Assembly (NCBI GenBank): GCA_028023455.1 | Contig: JAQFVV010012402.1 | Span: forward strand, 16,738,935 to 16,802,934 | DNA from: Epiperipatus broadwayi | Taxonomy: Eukaryota > Onychophora > Udeonychophora > Euonychophora > Peripatidae | Length of the DNA: 64,000 nt | Direction of reading: 5' to 3' | In this document: positions 47,229 to 59,944 of the stretch, one piece after another | How the letters are laid out: every line of letters starts with the position of its first letter | Position numbering within the stretch: the first letter of the stretch is position 1 | The notes under the pieces: model-generated | Databases searched by the model: none | What the model was told of the DNA's origin: nothing | What the model saw: the letters and a program-made list of their open reading frames with translations, nothing else | Translations under genes and position numbers: made by a program

Positions 47229-48383
47229 ATGTTGAAGACATTTATCAGTAAAAACGAAGAAGAAATGACAGAAATAGAAGGAAGCGAGCATGTGTCCGCG
47301 ACTGGAGCAGAGACGTCGGACACATCCAGCGACCACGAAGTTGTATTCAAGGAATTTCAGGATAAAAGAAAAAGTTTTAGACGACCGGAGAGGAACGTCA
47401 AACAGAGGGAGCGCGATCGCGATGCGAAATTTGACGCGATGCTCGAGGAGATGAGGGAGGACAGAAAGATCATGATGGCCATGATGGCGCGTATATTAAA
47501 GATTGAAGAATGGCATATGGGGTTGGACGTTCAAAAAGCTAGAGAAAGTAAAGCAAGTATTAGTGCGAGGAAGGGAGAAGAACACCAAACCATTCCGATG
47601 GAAGTAGAAACTATGAGCGGAATAGCCAATGAAGAGAAGACAGGCCAGGACCCAGACGCGAATGTTGAATTAGAAAGGCGAACTGAGGCGCAGGGCCAGC
47701 GCGAAAACCAAATAGCGCAAAGTGGAACTAGCTACAAAGAAAATGAAATAAAAAGAGAACAGGCCGTAGACACGCCAATCAGGATGATTAACATCCCTCA
47801 CGTAGGATCATCTATCCACATTCAAACGTTCAGAGGCGACCCCGGGGAAAATCCAGCCGTGCATCTGGACAGCATTAGAGAATTCATGTGTTTTCACCCG
47901 ATGAGTGAAAAGGAGAGGATAACAGTCGCCAGCCATTATCTGAGGGAATCCGCGAAGGCATGGTGGAAATTATTGAAACAACCACCGAGTACGATGCGAG
48001 GCTATGAGGAAGCTATTTTAAAAAGATACTGGAGTGTGGAGAAGCAGGAGGGTCTGCTACACCAGTTTTCAAATATGAAATACGACGAAAGTAGCAGACA
48101 GAGTTTCGCAGCCTTCTTCACGCACCAAGCAATGATATTTAAATCCCTCACCGCTTTCAACTACACGGAGCAACACATTACTCGCATCGTCATACATAAC
48201 CTTCCACCGTGGGTGCAAAGGATAATGCTGGGGAGTTGCCCCATGTCGTTCGAGAGCACGGTAGAACTGCTCAACCAGATCGACTATGGGGACTTGTATC
48301 CAACGAAAGGGGAATGGGAGCACTATAGTTTTAAGACCAGGCCTTTAAAACCTTATATACCTCCCGACCCAGGGAGAAGGTAG
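47229..48383 (+). CDS. Gag-like capsid protein of a TR-GAG element
   Basis: 384 residues. The N-terminal third is acidic and charged, with a probable coiled coil at about 55-107 (rich in Arg, Glu, Met and Lys). Residues 197-355 look like the Ty3-type retrotransposon capsid core: HIQTFRGDPGENPAVHLDSI, ESAKAWWKLLK, EEAILKRYW, LLHQFSNMKYDESSRQSF and a late LNQIDYGDLYP block. The C-terminus is short and basic-proline rich (LKPYIPPDPGRR), with no CCHC zinc knuckle and no protease motif, so it is shorter than a full Gag. Product would assemble particles that package RNA. The frame is intact and flanked by almost identical LTRs, so it may be expressed now. Codon use is GC-richer than the surroundings. 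The start is the first ATG of the frame; a second Met at residue 13 is also possible. Confidence 0.85.
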   Translation: MLKTFISKNEEEMTEIEGSEHVSATGAETSDTSSDHEVVFKEFQDKRKSFRRPERNVKQRERDRDAKFDAMLEEMREDRKIMMAMMARILKIEEWHMGLDVQKARESKASISARKGEEHQTIPMEVETMSGIANEEKTGQDPDANVELERRTEAQGQRENQIAQSGTSYKENEIKREQAVDTPIRMINIPHVGSSIHIQTFRGDPGENPAVHLDSIREFMCFHPMSEKERITVASHYLRESAKAWWKLLKQPPSTMRGYEEAILKRYWSVEKQEGLLHQFSNMKYDESSRQSFAAFFTHQAMIFKSLTAFNYTEQHITRIVIHNLPPWVQRIMLGSCPMSFESTVELLNQIDYGDLYPTKGEWEHYSFKTRPLKPYIPPDPGRR

Positions 48384-48617
48384 AGATATACAATAAATGA
48401 TAACCCGGAAAATGACCACTATGACATGCACATGATGATGAGAAAAGGAATTACGGTAATATACCCACCTTTGTAAATATTAAGTTCAAACCCTCACCCA
48501 GACTGTTCTCCAAGGTCAATCAATTATGTAAAAAAATAAGAGAAAGAAAAACTGTTAATCAGAAATTATGTATAATCATTTTTTTTTTGTTGTTTTTTTT
48601 TATAAAGTGACAAGAAA

Positions 48618-51216
48618 TGAAACAGACAGATCGGAGAACCGATCTTCGTTTCAGGTGTTTTTATGTACGGTAATTCAAACCACTGTTCGCCCGCAGTGAG
48701 ATTTTGTCTATTTTAATTTATAATAAAAATTAGTTATATATTTTATAGTTTATCAGTCAATATGTAAAGATTCCGTCTATAAATGTCGCAAACCATGAAA
48801 TAATATTTGTGTGTGCGTGGTTTGCGAATTTATATCATTTAATTTAAAGTTTCAGTGCGGGCGTATTTGTTTTAAATTTTAGTTTTAAAATTGTATAAAG
48901 TCGTTTAAAAATACTGATCAAAAATCACATTCCTTTGATCAGTGTTTTTAATTAAAATCTAATTGCACAAATGTTCAGAGCAATTAAGTTGTATTCAAAA
49001 TTAGTAAGGAATTTTTATATGTAATTACTGTATCGATTTAAAAATGGCATATTAAATTAAAAGATTGCTAAAAACAGATAATTGATTGTTGGTCAAGCTG
49101 CATCGCTAGAGGCTAGAGAAAGTAGGAGGAGCCTAAAACAAAAACAAGTCGGAAAGGTCAGCAGTGGCTATTTTAGAAAAAAACTTACATTCTAACTTTT
49201 GTCGTGTGTGAGAGAAGTAGTCTCGAGACAACACAGCAGTTGAGTATAATTCAAACATTATTATTAAGAAGTTTACCAGTGAATCGCAATGTTGATGGGC
49301 TAAGTGCCAGGAGCTGGTCTCTGCCCGCCAATATGGATCCTCGTGCCGCTGTTTGATCATGTTTCATATACTTCAGAATTTCCAACTTCCAATCTCAAAA
49401 TTTACTATGCCTTACAAATAACTTTCAAAAATGCGCGCCTACGTTCATCACAAGCCAAGCTGGATGAAGAAAGAAGAGAACTTTGTTACACGAACTTTAA
49501 TTTTCTTCCGTGCTTAATGTTATCAATCAAGTGAATCATATGTAAGTTTTTATATCATTTATAATGCTATTGTTTAACCTGTCAGTAAATTTTCTTTTCT
49601 TTTTTTAATCCTCTGCTCTAGTCTTTAGAAATCATTTATAAAATTGTAATTAATAGTAATAATATTTCAACTGAATGCATTTATATTTTCTTATGTTGCT
49701 TATTTCATAAACAAACATTGCCAATAGTAATATTTCCAACTCTGTGTAAACTAGTGTGTAATAATGATCAATTTAATTTAAAAGTAATTTCATGTTCTGA
49801 ATTAAATATTCTTTCACATTCCGAGTTAGTAAATGTTAAATCACTTTATTATTCTATGTTAAGTTGTTATAAAATTACAATCTAAGTTTCAATCTTAAAT
49901 ATATATATAATAGTTTCAAAGTGTTCATTAAGGTTATGTATAATATGAGAAATAATTCACTGCATAATTTGATACTATCGCTACCGCCTGTCAACCCGAA
50001 GGGTTAGAGTTTCAGAGTAAATTTAACTAATTATTGTTGTCACCGTCAGTTTAAGTCCGCTACGTTTTATTGGGGTAAGGATCTCAGCCTGTGGCGTAGA
50101 AACAGACAAATAGTTTCCAGGTTTTATATAATTTCTTTTAAAAAAATCCATTTCAAGTTCTTCGTCCTTCACGTCTGTGGCAATGCCTTCCCTTCGCTGA
50201 AGTTAGCGTCTCGCCATTCTACCATTGGGGAATGAAAGCAGTTTTCTTTCCCGGTAATCTCTTGGATCACCGGGGTTCGAAATGATCCCGGCTGGTTGTC
50301 GTGTCCCGGAGCTACTTGGGGGCATTAAGCCTTGTCAAAGTACAAGCCGCCCGGTATTCCGTTAATGCACCGCAAGTGATTACTGTAGGGCTTTTGAATC
50401 CAGGCAACCACCAGTTCATCTATCTTCCATGTCGTATTTATATAAAACCACCAGTTCATCTATCTTCCATGTCGTATTTATATAAAACCACCAGCACATC
50501 TATCCTTTATGTCGTCTTTATATAAAACCATCCTCCAACTGTTCGTCTACGTAACGGCTCGAGCCTATTCTAATAAAATAAGTTAATAAAAATCTTTAGA
50601 TAAATATTTTTCCAGTGCTCAAATACTCTGATTCTCTTAACCACCCGTCAATCATTTAACTACCCAGCTATTGGCATAAGTTTGTTTATTAAATAAAACG
50701 TTCACTAAAGACTAGTAGCCAAATACAAGAGGATTCATGGAAGTCTTACCGTACTGTATAACACTATATTTATATGCTGTATATTTCTATTATATAACAC
50801 TATATTCATGTGCTTTCTATTTGTCTTATTTAACACTATATTTATATGCTTTATATTTTGCTTATTAAACACTTTATTTAATCTAAATTTTTGTGTCCTC
50901 CACCTTATTACTCTCTAAGTCTATTTAGCCACTTACTGTCTGTATTGGCAACTTAAATATATACGTTACATAAATGACCGTTCCAGTATCTAGAGTCTAA
51001 TAAATATATATATCATTAACTGTAAGAATTTAGTCTATGTTCTGAGCTGAGCTAGAAAAGGGATAACCCCGTGCTGTTATAAAGTCATCATCGGTTGGTC
51101 ATACCGGGGTTTGGGTTTGAATTCAGTTGGCGTTTTGGGAATTTATTCTTAAACGTGGGCTGGGTTTGAACTCGGGTACTGTGTATGAGTAAGCGTGGTG
51201 GATTTATACCGGTACA
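48618..51216 (+). repeat. Right LTR (2599 bp)
   Basis: Near-identical to the left LTR, with scattered single-base changes and one-base indels (for example near 50150, 50735 and 51030). Ends GGTACA before the GTAT duplication. Confidence 0.9.
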
Positions 51217-51220
51217 GTAT
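51217..51220. other. Target-site duplication, right
   Basis: GTAT, matching 43468-43471. It lies at the start of a TATATAT tract. Confidence 0.75.
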
Positions 51221-51910
51221 ATATATCTTGGGCAGAAAAAGCAAGTCTTTTGTTTCTATCTCTCAACTCATCTCTTTTGTAGTAATCTTTATAATGGTCA
51301 TTTTGCCCTAAGGACCTGTTTGTAATTTTATTTTTGTTAAAAACTCTTCGTTATTTTTAAGATTAAAAGGTTTTTATTATTGTTTTATTTTAAAATTAGA
51401 ATCTTTGCTTCAATTCTATAAATTTTTTAAGCTTATTTTATTTTCAATATTTAAATGACACTTATTAATAACTCATTATTTGTGCATTTTGAATGTCGGT
51501 GCATTTAACTCATTAGATATCTGAAAAAAAAAATTAAATGTAACATATATAAATATTCCGTTACATATCACCAAACATATAAAAAAAATGATAAAGAAAA
51601 AGACTTTAGTTAGGGTTAGTACTAACTGATAATAATAACAATGTGTTTAAGTTATTTCTCTTTTGTGGCCATCTTTTTATGTTACTAAATCACTTCAAAA
51701 TTTTAAACTCTTTCTTTTCTTTTTTTTTTTTTAAATCCTAAAGTTACTTAACAATCATATTTATATCTAGCAGTCATATCTTGTCATAATTTATTCCTAC
51801 TACGACTATTCTGATTGTGCAGAATGCTATTCGCACTATTTCCTAAACTATTTTATTTGGATCAGGGTATTCGTGTTAATGAATATCATGCCACACACTG
51901 GGCATCCAAT
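51221..51910. other. AT-rich stretch, nothing recognised
   Basis: No gene or matched repeat seen. Confidence 0.5.
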
Positions 51911-52087
51911 TATAACAGTCAGGGGAAAGATGGAGTCTTACCATATCTACCATACAGGGTGCCACCAGGCCATTATAACCTGGAAAAATTTATATAGTAG
52001 GCAAATACGCAAATTAAAGATCCAACTTTTATTTTATTGACCATTAGCCCATGCCACTAGCTCATGGAGTAGCAGAGGTTTAAACAA
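51911..52087 (+). repeat. Repeat family C, copy 3
   Basis: Starts TATAACAGTCAGGGGAAAG and runs parallel to the copy at 39093 to the word GCAGAGGTTTAAACA, with few mismatches. Both copies lose similarity at the same point, so this may be a defined short element or a common LTR fragment. Confidence 0.75.
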
Positions 52088-55000
52088 TATTTACCTAATA
52101 ACCTATTCTCCTCTCTATGTGATGCAATGCCTGATTTCTACTTTTCAATAAATCAAATCAGAAATGTTAATCATCATATTGTTTTGCTTTTTGTTTTCAT
52201 TTTTCCATTATAACTTTCATGATTTTTATCACTTTTCAATTTAAACTCCAATTCATATCATAACAACTCACTCCCCATCCATTACAATGCTTTTTTTATT
52301 ACATTCAAAATCCTGTCCTAATTCAAAATCAACTGCTTTTCTCTCTTTCCTAAACAATACATTTCATTTTATCTTCACACAATCTGTATTTTCTACAATA
52401 TTCTCTTACACATCCTTACTTCACCATTTTTACATTTTTTTAAAAGTTGACTATCATTCTATTTATCATTCAATCCTAATCTACTATGATCTGAATTTTC
52501 TTTTCCTTTTTCTTTTTAAAAAAAAATTATGTATTTAACAAAAACATTACAATCAAACAATTTAGCAAACTTTATTACTTTTTAACTTCCTTGATTTTCT
52601 TGAAGAGTCACTTCATATAAGAAATCACAAAATTCAATTCACTACCTACTAAGAGAAATTGCTTATTTTTTTAATTATTAAAATCACATACATTTAATTC
52701 TAATATTCTAATTCTCAAATTTTTTATAGATGTTAGAATAATTGAAAATGTGGCAATGTAAAGGATTACACTCTGTCATGGTGCCTTGTATTGTTTCTTG
52801 GAAGTGTTGAACTTTGTAATATTACTTCAAGAAAATATCTCAAATAGCTAAAAACTTGATAATTTGAGAATTTTATCAAGACTCATGATTATTTTTGCCT
52901 AATAATTATATAATACTTATTAAAAATCAAGAATAAAAATTTATTGCTTGTTTATTTTATAAATGAATGTTTTATTTTCAAAAATAGTATATGTTTCACC
53001 ACAATGTTAAAAATGCAAATTACAGCAAAAACAGTTTGATAACACATTGTGTCAACAGTCTCTTAGAATATATTGGAATATTGTAAAAAATATTTAAAAA
53101 ATTTAAACTTTTAAAACATAATTTGATAGATTTATTAAATATTGATTTTTATTCATTCACATTTTAAAAACAAATGTCAAATAAAATAAAAATGATTTTG
53201 TTTGTTTTTTGAAGTGAAACTGCACCTCTTGACAATTGATTATGAAAAACATTTAGTTTTGATTACAATAAATTTTTTTCCAATATTTTCATAAATCCAA
53301 TGTGAGTTTTTAGAATTTATTTCATGATTAAAAAAAAAAATATCTAACAAATGAAGTCAAATTTATTAAATTGTGATTAATCATAATGGTGTAATATTAA
53401 AATTAATGAAGTTTACAGACAGGAAGAACAATTAAAACTGTCACAATGCTGGTGCAGTGTAAAAGGGTTAATTAATATATTTTATCTTTTTTGGAAAGAA
53501 TAAAAAATAATTCTACTTTCATCCATAAATGTCAAGCCATCAAAAAACAGCAATTTACTTCTCTCATAAAGACCTATTTATATTACCCTAAATAGTTTCT
53601 GCAACAATCAATGTACTTTCTCACAGAATTTATTTTGTAATTTTCTTTGGCAGGATTCCATCTTATTATTTTGTGTTGAACTTAAAACACTAATCTTTTT
53701 TCATAAAATTCAAAATATTTAATCTGTTACAAAAAATTATATCACTATTTTTTCTTTCTGATTCTTTGATTACTCTCTCCTCTCAATTTATATATTCAAT
53801 TCTTCAAACATCCATATCTCAAATATATTTTACATCATAATTTATCAACATCTTTCACTTAATCTTATTAAATCTAACAACCCAAACATAATTAACATAG
53901 TGCCCATTAACTTTTCATTTTCTGCAAAAATTAATAACAACAACAAATAATAATAATTTCACTAGCAAAGAATAATGTTTTTAAATATATATTTCCTAAT
54001 TCTGCCACTTGGAAATATTCTAAATCTACTGATAATAATTTACACTCCAAATACAGTAAATATATTGTTAAAAATATAGGGGGTGGACATCTTCATCTCA
54101 GTCTTATTTAATTCACTTTCATTGACTGTACATTCACATATAGAGTAAAATGACTTTTTAGAAAAAGCCAAAAATTTGAATGAATAGGCTATATATTAAC
54201 GATGTTATTAGCTAAATTAAACATTTTTGTCATCTGAAAATATACCACTGCAAACTCATCTTTTTTACCCCGCCCCCTCTTCTTACTAATCATTTCCAAT
54301 AACTATCAAATCATTCTTTAAGCACTAACATTACTTTTTCTTCTATTATTCCATTTTTAATAAAAACTGTTTCCTTAATCCCAATATCCTATCCTCATAT
54401 TCCTTGTTCTCATCATAAAGACCTAACCAAAAAAGCTATTTCTTTAACTTTATAATACTCTCTTAATGTTAAACATAGTACTGCAGATCATTAAACAATT
54501 TATGGAAAAATATACTCTTAAATATTATAAAATATATATGCAGAACTGAAAAATACATTTATTTTATGAAACTAAATTTCTTATTTATTTAATCAGACAT
54601 AAAGAAAAAAATAACTGTAAACTTTTTTTTAATAATTGTATAAATTTATAAATAAAAACTTTACCTTTACCGTGATTGTAGTATTCTACTGCCAAACACT
54701 TAATTGGTCTTCAGGCTAAAACTTAATATTAAAAATAATAATGTAATACTAAATATCATTAATCCATTAACAATCTTTTGCTAATAAAAAATTCATTTTA
54801 GGGTTTGCTATGCCTAAGCAAATATAGCAATTAACCTGAACATATTACCCAAATTTTCAATTTTTATGCTCTAATTTTTTATAATTCTTTCCAAGATGTT
54901 TTTGTGCACATTAACATAGCTTTTTTGTTAGAAAAATAATGAAGTATTTCTTAGAAAAATTTATTTTTTAAAAATCTGCTAAAAATAGTTAAAGCCTTAA

Positions 55001-55358
55001 TGTCTGATACAGAAATAAACACGAAAATTTTATGAATGAATGTTGCTAAAACAATTTTAAAAATTACTAATGACATTAAGATATTAGTTTAAAAATAGAA
55101 TTTGTTACTGACAGCTAGAACTTTGATCCAGAAATTTTAACTCTAATAAAATTTACCACTACACCACTATGCTAAGCTACAATCAGGGTAATTAAACACA
55201 TTGATAAAAATATTAATTAAGAGTTAAAGATAATTGGATAAAAAGTCAAACTGTTATTTTATTGTCACATGCATTTTGAGTAATTAGTTAATACTGTCAA
55301 AAACAAGCAGATGTCTTTTATCATATTAAAAAGCAAAATTTAATTATAAAAATATGCA
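52088..55358. other. AT-rich stretch, nothing recognised
   Basis: Only low-complexity frames rich in Phe, Leu, Ile and Ser (for example 52287-52538). No repeat match found. Confidence 0.5.
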
Positions 55359-55466
55359 TTGGTGGTCGAGAGGTCAGCGCAACTGCCTTGCACTTGCAGG
55401 CAGTTGCCCGGGTTGCGGGTTCACGTCCCAGCCGATGCTATGACATTTAAAATATATATATATATA
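55359..55466 (+). mobile_element. tRNA-derived SINE, copy 2
   Basis: TTGGTGGTCGAGAGGTCAGC gives the box A region. The arm TGCCTTGCACTTGCAGGCAG forms a hairpin like a long variable arm, and GGTTCACGTCC (about 55418-55428) gives box B. The tail is TGACATTTAAAA followed by TA repeats. The head ends in CCGATGCTATGACA, as in copy 1. An internal Pol III promoter is expected. Confidence 0.82.
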
Positions 55467-58400
55467 ACAGGAATAAAGTTAAAATTTAACATCTGGTGAA
55501 GTAATGAACTCAAAAGTTGAAAATTTATTGATTCCTAGTTCAAAGTGTCATTTTGATGCTTAAACAGCACTTGACACTTTAATGAAGTAAATTATACTAT
55601 TATTTATTTTATTTAATTTATTAAAATACTATAATTCTTAAATCTAGTTTGATAAAGATCAATATCCCAATACCGCTGCCATATTAAAAATTGTAAAGAT
55701 TGAAATTTTGACATAAAAATTAGATATTTCGAAACAGATAAAACTAACTTCAAATAGTGAATATAAAATGGATTGCTCTATTGTTAACTACCCAATCAAA
55801 ATATTTTTTAGGAGTAGAAATACAGCTGTATTAACTAATTATGATTCTGATGTAAAATATAACTTGATAATGTTAATGTTGACCAAATAAAAAAATAATC
55901 CATTTCAAAAAAATTTTTATAATGAATTAAATGGTAATTTTATTTCAACAATTTCTTACATCAAAACTTAAAAACTGTTAAGTTCAATATTTATTAGAGA
56001 CATGGTATTATTTTGACTATATTCTCTGGTATAAAAAAGTACGATTGAAGAATATGATCAGAAAAATGGACAATTTGATCATTCTGAACTATGTCAAGAT
56101 ATAATTTCATAAGGCTTGAGAAACTCAATATTTTAAAAACTAAGGTTGAGTTGCCTTATTAGAGAATATAATTTTAATAACAAAACAAAGGATGAAGCAA
56201 CTCTTTTGATCTTACATTTAACATCTGTCTTTGGAAGAAATAATCTCTTTTGTATCCCATCTAGATCCATATCGATAAGCGTGTATAATCAATATACACT
56301 ATATTGTAATATCACACAGATTCTCAAAATAGCTTCTGATTGATAGTTTCTAATAAAAAGTACTGGATTGCACATATTTATCTAAAATTCATATTTAATG
56401 CAATTACATTAGTCAAGCTAATAAATGTTTCAGTACTATAAAATTTAAAAATAAAATCAAATTGCTTATCTAGTTGTATTATACCTAATACTAGGTTAGC
56501 ACTTCTATTTTAATGATTTCATTTAATTAATGACTATAGGATTTTTAATCCTATGTTAAAAAAACTATATCAATGAACATCATCACCTGATAACCAATAA
56601 TTACTCATAGATGGCTCTAAAAGGAATTGATGTTAAGTGAGTTACCACTATTTATGCATGAGTTAAATGTAATCTAGTACAGTCATGTGATACTTTGAAT
56701 TAGCTTGTACTATTCTTTTTCAAAGAAGCAATAGTGATTACATCTAGCATATAATTGAGTTCATAATATCAGTCCTATATAAACAGACAAGTAGGTTTGC
56801 TTGACTTTAGAATTTTAATACAATAGAAAGTGCTGTGGGGTGGATATATGGAACACTGTGCTTTCTATACTAAAAAAGTTAGTAACTATCATCTGTATTC
56901 ATTGATTAGGCATGCTCGTATAAACTTCTAGAATGATGTAGAGTAAATTACTGCTCTTAACTATAAGACCATTAATGTGATAGTAGAATTCTCATTAAGT
57001 TCAAAAGAGTCAATCAATTTATTACGTTAGTAAGAATCTATTTCCTGTGGCATATATTTTTAGAATTTGTACAGCATTCCCTTCCACCAAAAATAATTTT
57101 GTCACATTTAACAAATTCTATGACAGAGTAAAGTTGGTTTTAATCACCACCTCCAATACATGAAGGATTTCACACAAACCATCTAGTAAGTGGTGACATA
57201 CTAATGAAGATGCTTATAGAAAAAAAATCCTTCTGCTTCAGATATTTTAGATAAAAACAAACTACTGTCAATCATTTTGTAGGTAAGTATTAAAACTATG
57301 TAGTAATAGAGATGACTATAAATATTTCATTTCATGTGTAAGTAGAAATTTGCTACAAATATTAATTAGAGCTCTAATAATTCGATGGCACAATTCTCAA
57401 ATCAAATGTCAGTTAAATTAGCTTCTTTGGAGAAAGATTTCAAAAAATGTTGATACCACCTGCATCCTCCTATGGAGAGTTAGTTTGTGAGATTGTGTAG
57501 GAAGTTTGTTCCTAGTTTTAAATAAACCCAAATGTGAAACTAATGTTTTGTTGTTGTTTTTTAATTAGAAAAGGGAATATTTATTATTGCGCTACTCGAT
57601 ATTAGATGACTAGATTTAATGGTAAAATATAATAAATCCTGAAGACTTTCAAATTATATTTGAGACTAAAGTTTCAGCTAAATTCCCACTTCCAAATTCC
57701 AACTCTTCAGAGACAAGCTGAATATTTTTTCTAATTATATTTATTTCATGATAATGAACTTAATTATATGATTATATCATTTTCTTCATATAAATATTGA
57801 ATTAATTTGTTGTATTCTATTCCAATACTAAGGCTCAAGATTTAGTTTAGGTTATAAATCATTTTTACAATTATAGAACCTGTTTTTTTTTTATTTGTGA
57901 TAATTTTAATTTATCCATTGATATATTAATGTAGTACTACAACATAAATTACTGCCAGTTGCATCGTGTTTATATGTCATTTTTATCTGTTGCATGCGTT
58001 CTTATTGCTTTAACTGTAACTAACTGGCTTAGTTTTTTGACATATTAATATCATCTATTTGTTACCATAGCTACTGCATTGACCACATTATCAAAACAAT
58101 GCAAATGTTACATTGAATTTAAGAGTGCAAACTTATGTAAAATTGTCTCAATATATTTTTATTGAAAAAGTATATTCCATATACCATTTTATCTGATAAT
58201 GACATACTAAAGAAAATTTAGAAATATTTTATAAAACAAGCATAAGTTCAAGCATCTTAGTAATAAATATTTCAAAATAACCAAATTCATCTTCTTTATT
58301 GGATGTCCTAATGTTGTGTGCAAGAATTTTTGATATGATTGCTGATTTGCAAATAAAAAAATCCTGAGAAATTCTTAATTCATGAGTTTTATTATGTTTA

Positions 58401-59159
58401 GAAATTTCATAATTAATTGTTAAACTGATTATTTACTTCATTCTTAGATAATATAGATGAGGTATAATAGTATGAAGTTATGTTCAAATCCTGTATGGGA
58501 TTTTGTATATATAGATTATTACAGTATAAATTTTTTGCATTAAATGATGAAGATGACTGATAAAATTATTCAGGCTATTGAGAGTACTAATGCCATAAGC
58601 TGTAAATAAATCATACAGTAACACTCATGTTACATGTGTTGGGCACCATTCCTATTTTAGTAGTTAGAATTTTGCATTATTGTTATAATGAAGTGTGCAA
58701 CATTGACTAAACTTATTTTGTTTTAACCCAAAAAAAAAAAAAATTATTTTATGCCAATAATAATTGCAGTCATCATTCTAAAATAACTGATAATTCATTT
58801 TGGTTTGGTTAGATTTTTTTAAAGCAAGTGTCAACTTTTTTTAATTATATGCCAAATTATCATCAAGCTAAAGATCATAAAACCTTCTAAAGATCATAAA
58901 ACTTTTCATACTTTTCCGATGTTTCCATGTGCAATTGCTTGTACAAAACCTTATGGACTATTTTGCATTAAAAGTTGATATTTGTTTTTAAAATAATGAA
59001 TTGGAGTTATTTAATTAATGCATTAATCAGTTGATACTTTATCACATGTTAATATTATAGTAGGCATTGTAGATGATGTGCCTAATTATAGAGCAGATCT
59101 AAAGAATTTAATGAGAATATTTAAATATATGTATATTGTCTATACTAAAGTTAATGTAA
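55467..59159. other. AT-rich stretch, nothing recognised
   Basis: A 65-codon frame at 56146-56343 has no known motif. An imperfect hairpin AGAAAGTGCTGTG/CACTGTGCTTTCT lies near 56826-56870. A short direct repeat AAAGATCATAAAAC occurs at about 58869 and 58890. Confidence 0.5.
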
Positions 59160-59435
59160 TTTAAGGGACTTGAAGTCAGACTTTCAAACTCCCCACAGCT
59201 ATCCAATCCATCTTATACAACTGGTACACATAACCACATACATGTGAAAAAGATAAATGATCTGCAATATACATATTTCATGCCAAACTACCACTCATCT
59301 GCTAGTCCATATCACTATCTCCAACACATATATAATCACTGCTCAGTTTATATTAAGTTAACAAATCATCAAACTTTAATGGACAAGCTTCAATCTTCTC
59401 CACTCTCCAACTTTTCAGCCATCCATATTTTACAT
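59160..59435. repeat. Dispersed repeat family G, copy
   Basis: Parallel to 62119-62415: CACAT..ATGTGAAAAGATAAAT, TATTTCATGC.AAAC, TATTAAG.TAAC and ACTTTAATGGACA.GCTTCAATC occur in the same order and spacing. Divergence is moderate. Non-coding; a 64-codon frame inside is not conserved. Confidence 0.7.
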
Positions 59436-59858
59436 TGAGAATATTTTGATCATTCTGTTATAGGATGTCTGTTGTTTATCCTTTATATAGATTTATGGTT
59501 AAAAGCAGGACTATAGGATTAAAATATTTATCTCAAGCTCATATTAGTAAGTTTAGCCATTTCTTTATGGTAAGATTATCAATACTGTGCTCAAAAAAGT
59601 TCCGAGGAACTGTGTGTTCTCAGAACAATATCTCAGTAGTATTGCTGCAAACCAAGTCAATACATTTTTTTAAAACAAATCTCACTATGATCAATTGAAT
59701 GGAATTATTGCATCAACTTACCACATGACTACTGAGTAACTAACTATATATTTATTTTCAGGAAGTAAATTTATGAATATCTGGAGGACAAATACAAATT
59801 TTTTATTTTTGTTTACTTTGTATGTGAGTCATGAAAACGGTATGCATTCTTATCTGTA
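59436..59858. other. Nothing recognised
   Basis: One 77-codon frame (59465-59698) without known features. Confidence 0.4.
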
Positions 59859-59944
59859 TTTTTTTTATGTGCCAAAGCATTGTCCAGGAAGTGAACCCTG
59901 AGACAACTGCTTGTAAGGCTGTTGTGCTAACACTCAGCCACCAA
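59859..59944 (-). mobile_element. tRNA-derived SINE, copy 3 (diverged)
   Basis: Minus-strand reading: TTGGTGGCTGAGTGTTAGCA (box A region), AACAGCCTTACAAGCAGTTG, then CAGGGTTCACTTCC (box B). Same order as the copies at 22020 and 55359, with about a fifth of positions changed and an A-rich tail. Confidence 0.72.

Larger units (their letters stand above)
43472..51216 (+). mobile_element. TR-GAG-like non-autonomous LTR retrotransposon
   Basis: A complete 7.7-kb element: LTR (43472-46067), 2.55-kb internal region with a single gag ORF, LTR (48618-51216), flanked by a GTAT duplication. LTRs start TGAAAC and end GGTACA, with TG..CA ends. I count roughly 20 differences in 2.6 kb, so insertion is recent. 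Only about 235 bp separate the gag stop from the second LTR, leaving no room for protease, reverse transcriptase, RNase H or integrase. This layout matches TR-GAG elements, which supply Gag but borrow Pol from a relative. A possible primer-binding site lies at 46081. The polypurine tract is weak (GACAAGAAA just before the second LTR). An autonomous partner should share the LTR ends. Confidence 0.88.

Noticed and set aside
48069-48323. 84-codon minus-strand frame
   Set aside because: Antisense shadow of the gag capsid region.
52287-52538. 83-codon Phe/Leu/Ser-rich frame
   Set aside because: Composition is what a T-rich strand gives by chance; no signal, motif or splice context.
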